The translations under genes and the position numbers were made by a program. From NCBI GenBank assembly GCA_031292355.1, contig JARLHI010000003.1:248001-312000 (forward strand): DNA of 64,000 bases. The letters are read 5' to 3'. Below, piece by piece: positions 43,181 to 51,955 of this stretch (its first letter is position 1; each line of letters begins with the position of its first letter). The notes under the pieces were generated by a model. It had not been told where the DNA came from. It searched no databases and saw only the letters and a list, made by a program, of their open reading frames with translations. This DNA comes from Candidatus Obscuribacterales bacterium. GTDB taxonomy: Bacteria; Cyanobacteriota; Vampirovibrionia; Obscuribacterales; Obscuribacteraceae.

Positions 43181-43621
43181 ATGCGCCCGCAAAAATTTTT
43201 TTTGATGACGATAATTGCGTTGGCAATTTCTCAAGTCGACAAAATTTCGCAGGCCACTGAAGTGACAGCTCAAACGCTCAACATCAGTGGTAGACGCGTC
43301 TCATCAGATAAGACTGGTTCGCAATACCTGGCGATGGGCGGTGCAAGGGCTTTTATCGAAGGTGAAAAGGCGGCAGTTGACGCTGACGAAATTAGCTATA
43401 ACGAATTGACTGGAATAATGGACGTTCGAGGTCATGTGCATTTCATACGGAATGGAATGCTTACCACAGGCGAGGAATTCAAATTCAGAGTTCGTTCTAA
43501 GGACTATCTGATAACCGAGCCGTCTAAAAGTGCCAGCACAAAACCACTCACCACAAAGTTGTCTGTAACTGACGTAAGTATTGACGTTCAAAAACATCGC
43601 GACGACAATCCGGAGATTTAG
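43181..43621 (+). CDS. OstA/LptA-like periplasmic protein (tentative)
   Basis: 146 residues with a signal peptide (about 1-25). The middle (AFIEGEKAAVDADEISYNELTGIMDVRGHVHFIRNG, then TGEEFKFRVRSKDYLI) has the repeated short strands of the OstA/LptA fold, in which pairs of strands store lipopolysaccharide in transit. Only one such repeat block is clear, so the assignment is tentative. AAGGAA lies about 10 bases before the ATG. Possibly co-transcribed with the small ORF before it. Confidence 0.55.
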   Translation: MRPQKFFLMTIIALAISQVDKISQATEVTAQTLNISGRRVSSDKTGSQYLAMGGARAFIEGEKAAVDADEISYNELTGIMDVRGHVHFIRNGMLTTGEEFKFRVRSKDYLITEPSKSASTKPLTTKLSVTDVSIDVQKHRDDNPEI

Positions 43622-43796
43622 ATGATTTCTCTTTCTATCACTCTGAATTGATTTAATTTGACCGTTGTCAACAGACGCTGTACGTTGGCAGCACTTCCGC
43701 ATAGGTATGAAGGCAAAGTCGCAGTAATTTCGGCTGGCTGACGTACTGTGCTCAAAGCACAAAAAGTGAACGCGTGGTCTGGAGAGACAAAACATC

Positions 43797-44231
43797 ATGG
43801 ATCACACAATCAATGACAAGGCACCGCATGACGGCAAGGAAGACGATGCCAAAGAGGCCTGGCAGAGAGTATCGCAAGATGCCAATAAAATAGAGAATTA
43901 TACTTGGGGATTTCGCAGGATCAATGACGAGAACGCTCGCATCAGTGGCTGGACTATGGCCAGTGTAAGTGGCGACAGCATTATTGAGTGTTCGGGCACA
44001 GCCAAGATCAAGGCAACAGGGCATGCCAAAGTGGTGGCGACCGAGAGTTGCTCAGTAGCTGCAATGGACGACGTCGAGGTGTCAGCTACCGGGAATGCCC
44101 AGGTACGTGCCTACGACAGGACAACAGTAAAAGCCTACGGCAACTCCAAGGTCGCTTATTCCGAAGATGCTCATGTACAAATCAATGAGAATGCTCAAGG
44201 CGTGAAAACAAATGATAGTCGCCGGCCATGA
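43797..44231 (+). CDS. Beta-helix repeat protein
   Basis: 144 residues. After a charged N-terminus the segment from about 53 to 135 is built of 8-residue rungs: SGTAKIKATGHAKVVATESCSVAAMDDVEVSATGNAQVRAYDRTTVKAYGNSKVAYSEDAHVQINENAQ, read as x-A-x-V-x-A-x-G repeats. This gives a right-handed beta-helix or solenoid. No signal peptide. Similar repeats occur in phage and actinobacterial orphans; no function is known to me. GGAGAG lies about 10 bases before the ATG. Confidence 0.7.
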   Translation: MDHTINDKAPHDGKEDDAKEAWQRVSQDANKIENYTWGFRRINDENARISGWTMASVSGDSIIECSGTAKIKATGHAKVVATESCSVAAMDDVEVSATGNAQVRAYDRTTVKAYGNSKVAYSEDAHVQINENAQGVKTNDSRRP

Positions 44232-44254
44232 AATCAGGGCATGGCGCGTCAACC

Positions 44255-44968
44255 TCACGGTCGATTTGGACTAGCAGCAGACTGCACTATTCGACTTAGC
44301 GCTTCGCGCCATTTGCGAGCGGGCAACTCGACTCCGTTTATCACAATTCTTCGGGCGTTTAAAGTAACGTCAGTACCGATGCAGCTGACCGGTCCATCAA
44401 AGCGTATGTAGTCGGATGTAATACGAACCGGTCCCTTGATATAGGATCGCATTTTAATTTGTTCGCGAGTAACGGAGCGATCCGCAAAGGCTCGCCTACG
44501 ATTCTCCATAGTCGATTCCGGTCCCCACATGATGCCAGAACCAGTCAACTGGATATTGAAAATATTACTCGTTCCGGCTGCGGCGAGGGCATCATCTTTG
44601 TTCATTGCAAACCTCTCAGCTCCGACGATTCCACTACAAAGAGAAGGACTGAGCCAGTTTCCATAGTTTACGACGGCTATATGTCCCCAACCCACCAATG
44701 GGAACCCTCGAAAACATCCGTTGTTGATGGCTCCTCCGTAAATGTAGAATGGAGAATTGCAGTCTACCGTCGCGTTAAAGTTGAGAGAGTCACGATAATC
44801 CAACTGCGGGAGGCGGTCCTCTCCAGTCCAAAAGTGAACTGATGGCATCTGCTGGGGATCTGAATCTTCGCTTGCAACATTAGAAAATGCAGGAACAACA
44901 GCTGCTGTCGCACTCAAAAAAGTGGCGCACATAAGTTGGAGCATGGGTGGTCGTATACAATGAATCAT
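44255..44968 (-). CDS. Secreted protein of unknown function
   Basis: About 237 residues from GTG/ATG near 44968, which begins a signal peptide (MIHCIRPPMLQLMCATFLS) with AGGGAA about 11 bases upstream; the frame is open to 45004. The mature part has aromatic, strand-rich stretches (VGWGHIAVVNYGNWLSP; YIKGPVRITSDYIRFDGP) and four or more Cys, consistent with export and disulfides. No family recognised. Divergent from the next gene. Confidence 0.65.
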   Translation of the reverse strand: MIHCIRPPMLQLMCATFLSATAAVVPAFSNVASEDSDPQQMPSVHFWTGEDRLPQLDYRDSLNFNATVDCNSPFYIYGGAINNGCFRGFPLVGWGHIAVVNYGNWLSPSLCSGIVGAERFAMNKDDALAAAGTSNIFNIQLTGSGIMWGPESTMENRRRAFADRSVTREQIKMRSYIKGPVRITSDYIRFDGPVSCIGTDVTLNARRIVINGVELPARKWREALSRIVQSAASPNRP

Positions 44969-45096
44969 CACTTGTAGTTCCCTAGTGAGGTGACTATAGT
45001 TCAAGCTTGTGCAATATGCATGACTTTAAAAAAAGTCCAATTGCGGCTCGACGAAGAGCGTTCGAGCACTGGGAAATTTCTTCTAAGCCTCGGTCT

Positions 45097-45126
45097 TTGG
45101 AAAACCTTTTTACGAATTCGTATACT
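45097..45126 (+). promoter_or_regulatory. Predicted promoter giving a near-leaderless message
   Basis: -35 TTGGAA (45097-45102), 18-bp spacer, -10 TATACT (45121-45126). The expected start, about 45133, coincides with an in-frame ATG, so the downstream gene may be translated from a leaderless message. The spacer contains the palindrome ACGAATTCGT (45112-45121). Confidence 0.5.
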
Positions 45127-45132
45127 AGCAAG

Positions 45133-45873
45133 ATGAATGACGAGCGCCCCAAAGAAGCCAGCGGCACGAATAAACTGATGTCCATCGACGACTATCTGAA
45201 TGCAGTCGACTGGAGGTTTCATGATTACTCACTTCAAGGCGAGCATGGTTCGTTTCACTGGATTTTGCTAAGAATCCATGCCTTATTTCAAGAACTTATT
45301 CCTCCACCTAATGGTCCATATCGCATTTTAGTCACTGACTGGGACCACAGCGACGAAACTGCGAGAATCTACGCTAAAACCGCCGGCTGGTCAGCTATTG
45401 ATCAATTCGCTATCAGCGAACTAAATACAGGTCCATTCCCTGAGATCAATAATCACGCAGATACGGCATTCGTATGTTTAGAGCAAGGCGTTACAGACGA
45501 TGATATTCGTGACGCATTGCCCTATGCCGACAAGGAGCCTAGATTCGACTATGAGGATTCCTGGAGTTTTCTTGAAAAACTCAGGCCCTATCTTTACGTA
45601 CAATTAGCTGACTACACCTATTGTGCTTCGGAAAATAAACAACTTCTCGACCTACTGCAGACTTCCGAGGTGCTCGCCGAGGCAGAGCAGTATCATCTAG
45701 CTAAGGAGAAATCTCATAGAAGGGGACAGTGGGAAACTATGGGTTCTGAACTAGGCACCGAAAAATGCATTGAGCAAGAATGCGACAACCTGCGAATCAG
45801 ACTTGCCGTCCGTTGTTTTCTTCATCAAAAAAAGGCATTTGGCGGATTGGCTAGTATACCGCCCTTCATCTAA
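45133..45873 (+). CDS. Hypothetical cytoplasmic protein
   Basis: About 246 residues from ATG 45133; the frame is open to ATG 45007, but the predicted promoter lies downstream of that. No signal peptide. Contains LVTDWDHSDETARIYAKTAGWSAIDQFAISELN and an acidic middle; the C-terminus is helical and basic. I do not recognise it. Convergent with the RNA repair operon. Confidence 0.65.
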   Translation: MNDERPKEASGTNKLMSIDDYLNAVDWRFHDYSLQGEHGSFHWILLRIHALFQELIPPPNGPYRILVTDWDHSDETARIYAKTAGWSAIDQFAISELNTGPFPEINNHADTAFVCLEQGVTDDDIRDALPYADKEPRFDYEDSWSFLEKLRPYLYVQLADYTYCASENKQLLDLLQTSEVLAEAEQYHLAKEKSHRRGQWETMGSELGTEKCIEQECDNLRIRLAVRCFLHQKKAFGGLASIPPFI

Positions 45874-45895
45874 ATGGCTGTAGCATAGCTCATCT

Positions 45896-48460
45896 CTACA
45901 AGCGAGAATCAACCGGTTCACTCTCAAGAGCAAGCACGCCAAAAACGCATTCATGCACTTTATACAGGGGCTCGTGCCTGACAAAACGATTGAGTGACTC
46001 GGCTCCCAGCGCAAACTCGCGGGCGGCAAGAGAGCGCTTTGTCGCAACAGCTCTTTGCCTTAGCCTGGGCAGGTATTCTTCAGCCGTGTACTCTGGTCCA
46101 TAGATTATTCTGAGATATTCTCGGCCGCGACACTTCACGGCTGGCTGCAGCAGTCCTTTCTCATTTCTTGCAATAAAGTCGTAAGGCTTAACTACAAAAC
46201 CTTCGCCACCAGCAGCGGTGAGATCGAACCACCATTGAATTGCTTCCTCGTAACTCGTTAAATCATTCAGGTCGATTATTTTATAAGGAGTTTCAATCAC
46301 CAAACCGTCACTGCCCTTCGCGATCTTTGAAAGCGCCTTCATATGCCATTCGTGATTATGGTCAAAATAAACTTTGCCCTCGCTGGCGAGCAGATGGAAC
46401 GGTGCCAATTTAATGTCATCCAGAGAATTGACTTCCCAGCAGTAACCTCTGTACGCTTCGCGATATTTTTCAGCCATCTCGAGACGCTCTTCGGTTTTTC
46501 GCAGGAGCGAGACAACATCAGGATTTGTAAGCGCAGTTTTTGCAAGTACAGCGACAGCTTCCTTCAAAGAGGTAGAAGCGGCAGAACCAACCGCAGCATA
46601 TTGATCTCGAATCAACTCTTGCGCCTTTGCAGACCAGGGCATCAGTTCACAATCGAGAGCCATCCAGTCGGTGCTCAATTCCTCCCAGAGATTCGCGTCG
46701 GCAATCGCCTTTTGTACGCGGCAAATGAACTCATTCTGCAACGCGATGTCGTTAAAAAATCTGCGACCGGTTCTGGTGTAGCAGATGCCTGAGCCCTCAC
46801 CGGAAATGCCGAAACGCCGTTCAGCAACCTCATCGTCTTTACACACGATCAAAACAGCTCGTGAGCCCATGTGCTTTTGTTCGCACACCACTTTTGTAAT
46901 ACCGTTGCTCGAAAAATATTTGAGGGCCGCCGACGGATGCTCAAGAAGCCTCGGCTCTTTGCTTGTGTCACAAGGAGACATAGTTGGTGGCAAATATATG
47001 AGCCACCGGGGATTTACGGCAAAGCGACTCATAACTTCCAGCGCTGCGATAGCGTTCTCTTCCCGAATAGTAATATTTTTCTGCAATTCCGTGAAGACAA
47101 CTCTTCTGCCAATGACGTCTTGAATATCTAAGAGATCACCATCTCTTTTGACTTCACTTGCAGCTTGGGCATTTTGTTCCAAAGCGGCTAGGAAAGGCTT
47201 CGTAGGCTCGTAATAGACCTGCGCGGCTTCTACAAAAACAAACTCATTTTCTGGATATTTGAGCGCGGTTAGTTTGCCACCAAATACGCAACCGGTGTCT
47301 ATGCAAACCGTACGATTGATCCATTCTGGTTCGGCAACAGAGGTATGACCATAAACAACTTTGGCGTCACCGCGATAGTCTTGAGCCCAGTTGTATCTAA
47401 CTGGATAGCCGTGGTCATCAGTTTCTCCAGTTGTCTCGCCAAATAAAGCAAAGTCACGCACCCTTCTGGAAGCACGCCCTTGATATTCACGCTTCATACC
47501 GGCGTGGGCAACAACTAACCTTCCGTCATCAAGAATAATGTGACTGACCAATTTATCGATGAATCTCGCCACATCCTGTCTGAATTGCTCGGACTCTTTG
47601 GCCAGTTGATCGAGCGATTCTTTGAGCCCGTGAGTAATCCGAACATCACGTCCTCTCAGCTTCTTGAGCAATTTGATGTCATGATTTCCTGGCACGCAAA
47701 TAGCATTGCCGGAATTGACCATACTCATAACAATCTTCAAAACGTCCGGTGTTTTCGGTCCTCTGTCGACAAGGTCACCAAGGAAAACAGCTTTGCGACC
47801 GTCTGGATGCCTCAATGTTTGGGCACCGTTTTCGGTATCAATGGATTTGTATCCTAGTTTCTCTAAGAGTTGTGATAGTTCATCGGCACAGCCATGAATG
47901 TCGCCAATTATATCGAATGGACCGTGATCGTCTTTGCGGTCGTTAAACATTCGTTCGCGATCGATTTCTACGGAGTCGACTTTTTCTTCACTATTAAATA
48001 CGTATACGTGGCGGAACCCTTCGCGTTCCAAGTTACGTATAGAACGTCGCATGGCACTGTGTTGCTTGTGGATAACGTGGTCACCAAAGTTTCGGTCCTG
48101 CCTAGTGGCGTTGCGCTCATAACATAGTTTTTCTGGCAAATCGAACACAATTGCTATCGCCAGGCAATCATTTGCTTTTGCAGTTTCAATAAGCTGTTTG
48201 CGATCATCGGGCTGCACGTTTGTGGCGTCTATGACTGTAAGTCGCCCTGCGGCCAGGCGTTTGCTGGCAATATGATAAACCAGCTCAAAGGCCTCTTTGG
48301 TGCACGCCTGATTGTTTTCGTCGTCGGATACAAGTCCGCGACAAAAATCTGAAGAAATCACTTCAGTAGGTTTGAAATTTTTCCTGCCAAATGATGACTT
48401 ACCTGAACCAGACGGTCCGATGAGTGCAACCAGGCAAAGTTCGGGAACACTAATTTTCAC
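45896..48460 (-). CDS. pnkp: Polynucleotide kinase-phosphatase-ligase of bacterial RNA repair
   Basis: Heals and seals broken RNA: 5'-kinase, 2',3'-phosphatase and a ligase-type adenylyltransferase in one chain. 854 residues. Kinase P-loop GPSGSGKS at 15-22; metallophosphatase DIHGC (187-191), GDLVDRG (228-234) and GNHD (258-261); ligase motif I KHMGSR with the nucleophile Lys529, and the GEGFVVKP motif near 735. This is the Clostridium thermocellum Pnkp architecture at full length. It overlaps the hen1 stop by 4 bp, the typical two-gene operon. Together they repair tRNAs cut by ribotoxins and mark the 3' end. Confidence 0.93.
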   Translation of the reverse strand: MKISVPELCLVALIGPSGSGKSSFGRKNFKPTEVISSDFCRGLVSDDENNQACTKEAFELVYHIASKRLAAGRLTVIDATNVQPDDRKQLIETAKANDCLAIAIVFDLPEKLCYERNATRQDRNFGDHVIHKQHSAMRRSIRNLEREGFRHVYVFNSEEKVDSVEIDRERMFNDRKDDHGPFDIIGDIHGCADELSQLLEKLGYKSIDTENGAQTLRHPDGRKAVFLGDLVDRGPKTPDVLKIVMSMVNSGNAICVPGNHDIKLLKKLRGRDVRITHGLKESLDQLAKESEQFRQDVARFIDKLVSHIILDDGRLVVAHAGMKREYQGRASRRVRDFALFGETTGETDDHGYPVRYNWAQDYRGDAKVVYGHTSVAEPEWINRTVCIDTGCVFGGKLTALKYPENEFVFVEAAQVYYEPTKPFLAALEQNAQAASEVKRDGDLLDIQDVIGRRVVFTELQKNITIREENAIAALEVMSRFAVNPRWLIYLPPTMSPCDTSKEPRLLEHPSAALKYFSSNGITKVVCEQKHMGSRAVLIVCKDDEVAERRFGISGEGSGICYTRTGRRFFNDIALQNEFICRVQKAIADANLWEELSTDWMALDCELMPWSAKAQELIRDQYAAVGSAASTSLKEAVAVLAKTALTNPDVVSLLRKTEERLEMAEKYREAYRGYCWEVNSLDDIKLAPFHLLASEGKVYFDHNHEWHMKALSKIAKGSDGLVIETPYKIIDLNDLTSYEEAIQWWFDLTAAGGEGFVVKPYDFIARNEKGLLQPAVKCRGREYLRIIYGPEYTAEEYLPRLRQRAVATKRSLAAREFALGAESLNRFVRHEPLYKVHECVFGVLALESEPVDSRL

Positions 48461-49851
48461 TTTTTAAAAATCGCCATTTGTGTTGGTGCACCAAGGTTCT
48501 CATCAACATCCCCAATGTTGTCGAATTCCACTTTATACGAGAATCGCTCACAAACGCCATTAGCCCAGCTTTGAAATTCTTTTCTAGTCCACTCGAAACG
48601 ATGATCGCGATGTCTGAACTTGCCAGCAGCAAGTGTCGGAAATTTTGAATTGTATTCAGAATTTGGTGTGGTTAACACAACAATGTTAGGTTTTGCACAC
48701 TCGAACAATACTCTTTCAAAAGCGGGCAAACGGTCAGCATCCATGTGTTCGATTACTTCTATGCAAGTGGCAGCATCATACCCTTCCAGTCTTTTATCTC
48801 TGTAGGTCAGCGAGCCCTGGATGAGATTTATTCTCTGACGCTGGCGTTCTGGCAATTTTTCCAAATGCAGCCGCTCGCTAGCCGATTCAAGGACGCGATG
48901 CGAAACATCCATACCTGTAATTTCGGTGAAACGATTTTCTTGTAGTAATAATTTGAGCAAATTGCCCTCGCCACAGCCTACATCCAAAACACGCCGAGTG
49001 TTCTCTTTTAAAACAGCTGCAAGCACTGCGGTCATCCGCATTTCATTGAGACTAATCGTCTTTTCGATCGCAACCTCTTCACCAACATTGCTTTCTTCGT
49101 TGACGTCGGGTTCACTTACACCCTCACTCAATCTGTCCATAGCGATTTTGGTGAGGCTCTGCCTGTTTTTCAAATAACGATGGGTGATGTACTTCGATTC
49201 GGGATGACTAGCCAACCAGCCTTCTCCGTGACGCAGCAATTTCAGTACTTCATCTTCGCCAACATAATAGTGTTTGTCGTTATCCAGGCAAGGCACCAGA
49301 ACATAAATGTGAGTGAGTATTTCCTTCAAAGTGCAGATTTTCGAAAGTTTGATCGAAAAATATTTACTCGCACCCCACTCTGGAAACTTTTCATCGAGAG
49401 GATGTCCTTGTATTTCTACGTCATAGCCGAGTGGCTCAAATAATTTTTGCAATAGCACTTCGCCGCCATGGCTTTCCACAGCCGAAATCGTTACCTCTAG
49501 GGCTATGGGCAAGTCAGTCAGCTCTGGTTTGTCCCTACACCGTCCAGCAAGAGCACTTCCAAAAACCTTGTTGATTGCAACACTCATGAAAGATGAAGCA
49601 ACGTAGGGACGATCATTCACGTATTGAGCTGATGTTCCTTCAGAGCGACTATCTTTGCCGCCGCGCACTAGAGAGATTGGGTCTATTGCCAGCATAAGAG
49701 CTGCAGTGCACCGCTCTTTGCTAACTTCTGGATAAAACACGTGCGCTTCACCGAACGGAAGCTCAAACGTTTGAACTTTCGACGGATTTTTAGCCAGAAG
49801 AAAGCCCAGGTCTGTTGCTGGTTGATGGGTAGTGGAAATTGTAAGCAGCAT
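48457..49851 (-). CDS. hen1: Bacterial Hen1, 3'-terminal RNA ribose 2'-O-methyltransferase
   Basis: 464 residues. The N-terminal half (1-240) is the domain that binds and activates the Pnkp ligase module. The C-terminal half is a SAM methyltransferase with VLDVGCGEGNLL (288-299) and the manganese site EVIEHMD (Glu365, Glu368, His369) plus RHRDHRFEW (His414/His417). It 2'-O-methylates the 3' side of the break before sealing so the repaired site resists a second cut. Co-transcribed and translationally coupled to pnkp (ATGA overlap). Confidence 0.94.
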   Translation of the reverse strand: MLLTISTTHQPATDLGFLLAKNPSKVQTFELPFGEAHVFYPEVSKERCTAALMLAIDPISLVRGGKDSRSEGTSAQYVNDRPYVASSFMSVAINKVFGSALAGRCRDKPELTDLPIALEVTISAVESHGGEVLLQKLFEPLGYDVEIQGHPLDEKFPEWGASKYFSIKLSKICTLKEILTHIYVLVPCLDNDKHYYVGEDEVLKLLRHGEGWLASHPESKYITHRYLKNRQSLTKIAMDRLSEGVSEPDVNEESNVGEEVAIEKTISLNEMRMTAVLAAVLKENTRRVLDVGCGEGNLLKLLLQENRFTEITGMDVSHRVLESASERLHLEKLPERQRQRINLIQGSLTYRDKRLEGYDAATCIEVIEHMDADRLPAFERVLFECAKPNIVVLTTPNSEYNSKFPTLAAGKFRHRDHRFEWTRKEFQSWANGVCERFSYKVEFDNIGDVDENLGAPTQMAIFKK

Positions 49852-49887
49852 TGATGATTAATGTATCACGGTTGAAAGCGAAATCGT

Positions 49888-50667
49888 TTATTGCGCAGCA
49901 GTCAGGAGCAGAATGTCTAAGCATGCCTCTGTTAGACGTGCGATATTTTCGTAGATATCCATTCTTATCATTTTTCCTTCCGCCTGAACATTCAAGCACG
50001 GTTTGGGATGGAGCATTTGGATAGCACCAAATCCCACTCTGAAGTCAGTGAGTTCAGGAATGAGGGGAATTATCGCTTTCAATGCAGCACTGTCTGCAAA
50101 CTTTGCTCCCCACGACTCGTTATTACAATAAAGTGAAAAATCGTGGCGAGCAAAATTTCTTTCAATCAGTGTAGGTATTTTCTTGCCCATAGGCGAATTT
50201 GCCACTTCTAGTAAAGGTTTTGGAAGAAGCTTTCTATTCAGCCAGGAGTCCATGCTCGGATAAAACTGCTGTTTGCGGTGAAACCATTTCGCATCTTGAG
50301 AAATATTATAAAAAAGCAGCAACCCACCAACATCAGGAATGTCAGAACGTACGCTAAGAGATAACGGTGGGTGCTCAGAGGCAAAGTTGCTTCTCAACTT
50401 AAACATGATGCTGCAGCCCCGATATTCGTACGCAACAACAGCACTAGCGAGAAATGATTCAAACGGTGGGTTACTCTGTTCAACATCACGCTTTTGGAAA
50501 CGTTTAGCAATTTGTATGAGCCAATTCATCGACTCAGACAGACATTCTTCTTCTGGAGTCGGTTCCCTATGTATGACTGAGCTTGCATTTTTCGTTTTAG
50601 CAAAACAAGCCAGAACCGGCTCCGCCAAATTAAAAGCTTCCAGATTGTAAACGTTGTCGAATTTCAT
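49888..50667 (-). CDS. Hypothetical protein
   Basis: 259 residues, no signal or membrane helix. Mixed alpha/beta with an N-terminal helical part (EEECLSESMNWLIQIAKRFQ) and conserved-looking SLYCNNESWGAKFADSAALKAIIPLIP. No family recognised. Lies 36 bp upstream of hen1 on the same strand, so it could be read with the RNA repair pair, although the gap is larger than the hen1-pnkp overlap. Confidence 0.65.
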   Translation of the reverse strand: MKFDNVYNLEAFNLAEPVLACFAKTKNASSVIHREPTPEEECLSESMNWLIQIAKRFQKRDVEQSNPPFESFLASAVVAYEYRGCSIMFKLRSNFASEHPPLSLSVRSDIPDVGGLLLFYNISQDAKWFHRKQQFYPSMDSWLNRKLLPKPLLEVANSPMGKKIPTLIERNFARHDFSLYCNNESWGAKFADSAALKAIIPLIPELTDFRVGFGAIQMLHPKPCLNVQAEGKMIRMDIYENIARLTEACLDILLLTAAQ

Positions 50668-50693
50668 TCAAGCACTTTTAAACAATCACGAAA

Positions 50694-51542
50694 TTATTTC
50701 GCATCCTCATCGTCTCTCTCGATTTTATTCCAATCTTGCAGCTTTGCTCTAAGTGCTTCTTTCAATGTCTTCCAGCAGCTTTGCTCACCACTACGCCCTT
50801 CGGGCCAAGCATAATGCAATAGCTTCTTCGCGTCGGCATCATCACCTTCATTGCATAATCTAAGTACAGCTTCTGCCAGTTCAGGAGGTGCAACACCCTC
50901 TCCGAAGTAGCCAAACAATGGCTTGTATAGTTGTCCCTCCGCCTTCAACTTGTCGTTTGGCACAGAACCATGCTTTCCTGGCGAAACCGGCTTGAACTTA
51001 CCGTTTTCCCAGGAAAACTTCATCGGTACGATTACTTGCCGTGCACCGCCGAGGTCGGCAAAGGCATCATCGACTGTTACAGTGAAGGCTGAATGTGAAT
51101 CGCCTTTTGCAATTTGTAAATGTCCGTCGTGGGTATGGACCGAGTTAGTGACTCTAAACTTAGGATGAGTGATGAATATCCAGTTTGAATAACTACCATC
51201 TTTAAGTGTCCATTCAATGATGGCATCGGGACCGGTGGCATATCGACTGTCATTGACTGGCTTCAAGAAAATCATTTTACCAGACCAAGCAACGTCAATT
51301 GCTTTGACGTAATCTACAACTCCAGTCTGTTTGAATTTAATTGAGCAGGGGGGCATTGCATAGAGCTCAAGGGTGCCATTTTTTAGTTCGTATTCGAGTG
51401 GCACTGCTGGGGTGTTGATCGTTGGAGCAGGTTCTTGTACGGGAGGCTTTTGAACGACCTGGCCGCAGCCGCACAATAGAATAGATAGCGTCACAAGGTG
51501 CGCCGCTGGGACCACAAAAAGCTTATAGTTTTTAGAAAACAC
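50694..51542 (-). CDS. Lipoprotein of unknown function
   Basis: 282 residues: signal peptide with lipobox LLCGCG (Cys at about 25 or 27), a Pro-rich spacer (QKPPVQEPAPTINTPAVP), then a strand-rich domain to about 190 and a helical C-terminal 90 with two Cys. No family recognised. 26 bp upstream of the hypothetical gene at 49888-50667 on the same strand. Confidence 0.75.
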   Translation of the reverse strand: MFSKNYKLFVVPAAHLVTLSILLCGCGQVVQKPPVQEPAPTINTPAVPLEYELKNGTLELYAMPPCSIKFKQTGVVDYVKAIDVAWSGKMIFLKPVNDSRYATGPDAIIEWTLKDGSYSNWIFITHPKFRVTNSVHTHDGHLQIAKGDSHSAFTVTVDDAFADLGGARQVIVPMKFSWENGKFKPVSPGKHGSVPNDKLKAEGQLYKPLFGYFGEGVAPPELAEAVLRLCNEGDDADAKKLLHYAWPEGRSGEQSCWKTLKEALRAKLQDWNKIERDDEDAK

Positions 51543-51870
51543 AACGTGCTCACAAATTGGCGAAGACTATCGGTGACGAGAAACAGCGATAACCTTAGTT
51601 AACCATACCTGATCGAACTAAACGATTACAAATTCGAGGCACTCGATTTTTCATGCTTTCCCACTATCCAATTGTATTGTTTTTGGAAGAAAATAATCTC
51701 AGACCATCAGCCCACTTCAGAGCCAGGATTTGTAATGAGTGATTTAAGAAGTCTGGCAAGCCTTCAACGTTTTACAGACAATGAATTGCTGTATCTGGCG
51801 AAGCCCAGTAATCACAATAGTTATGTTCATCATCGACGAGCTCGAATATCCATTAGTTTGACAAATGTGG
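51543..51870. other. Intergenic stretch without a convincing gene
   Basis: The only frame of note would run 51735-51890 (about 51 residues, AGGA 8 bases upstream of ATG). Its last codons are made of the operator-like repeat at 51871-51892, which argues against it being coding. No RNA gene seen. Confidence 0.4.
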
Positions 51871-51955
51871 AATATGTCTACTTGGGATAGACTCTTTTTG
51901 GCTTATATGAACTGCAAAGTTTAACTTTATGCTAATATGTCTACTATGGCTAGAC
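51871..51955 (+). promoter_or_regulatory. Duplicated operator of the AbiE locus
   Basis: Two 22-bp direct repeats, 51871-51892 and 51934-51955, agree at 19 of 22 positions. Each holds the inverted repeat GTCTA-N7-TAGAC. The second covers the abiEi start codon. Centres are 63 bp apart, about six helical turns. Known AbiEi antitoxins repress their own promoter by binding two inverted repeats, which fits. Confidence 0.7.

Noticed and set aside
51672-51890. 72-residue frame upstream of abiEi
   Set aside because: Its 3' end consists of the operator-like repeat and it has no recognisable features; kept only as a note.
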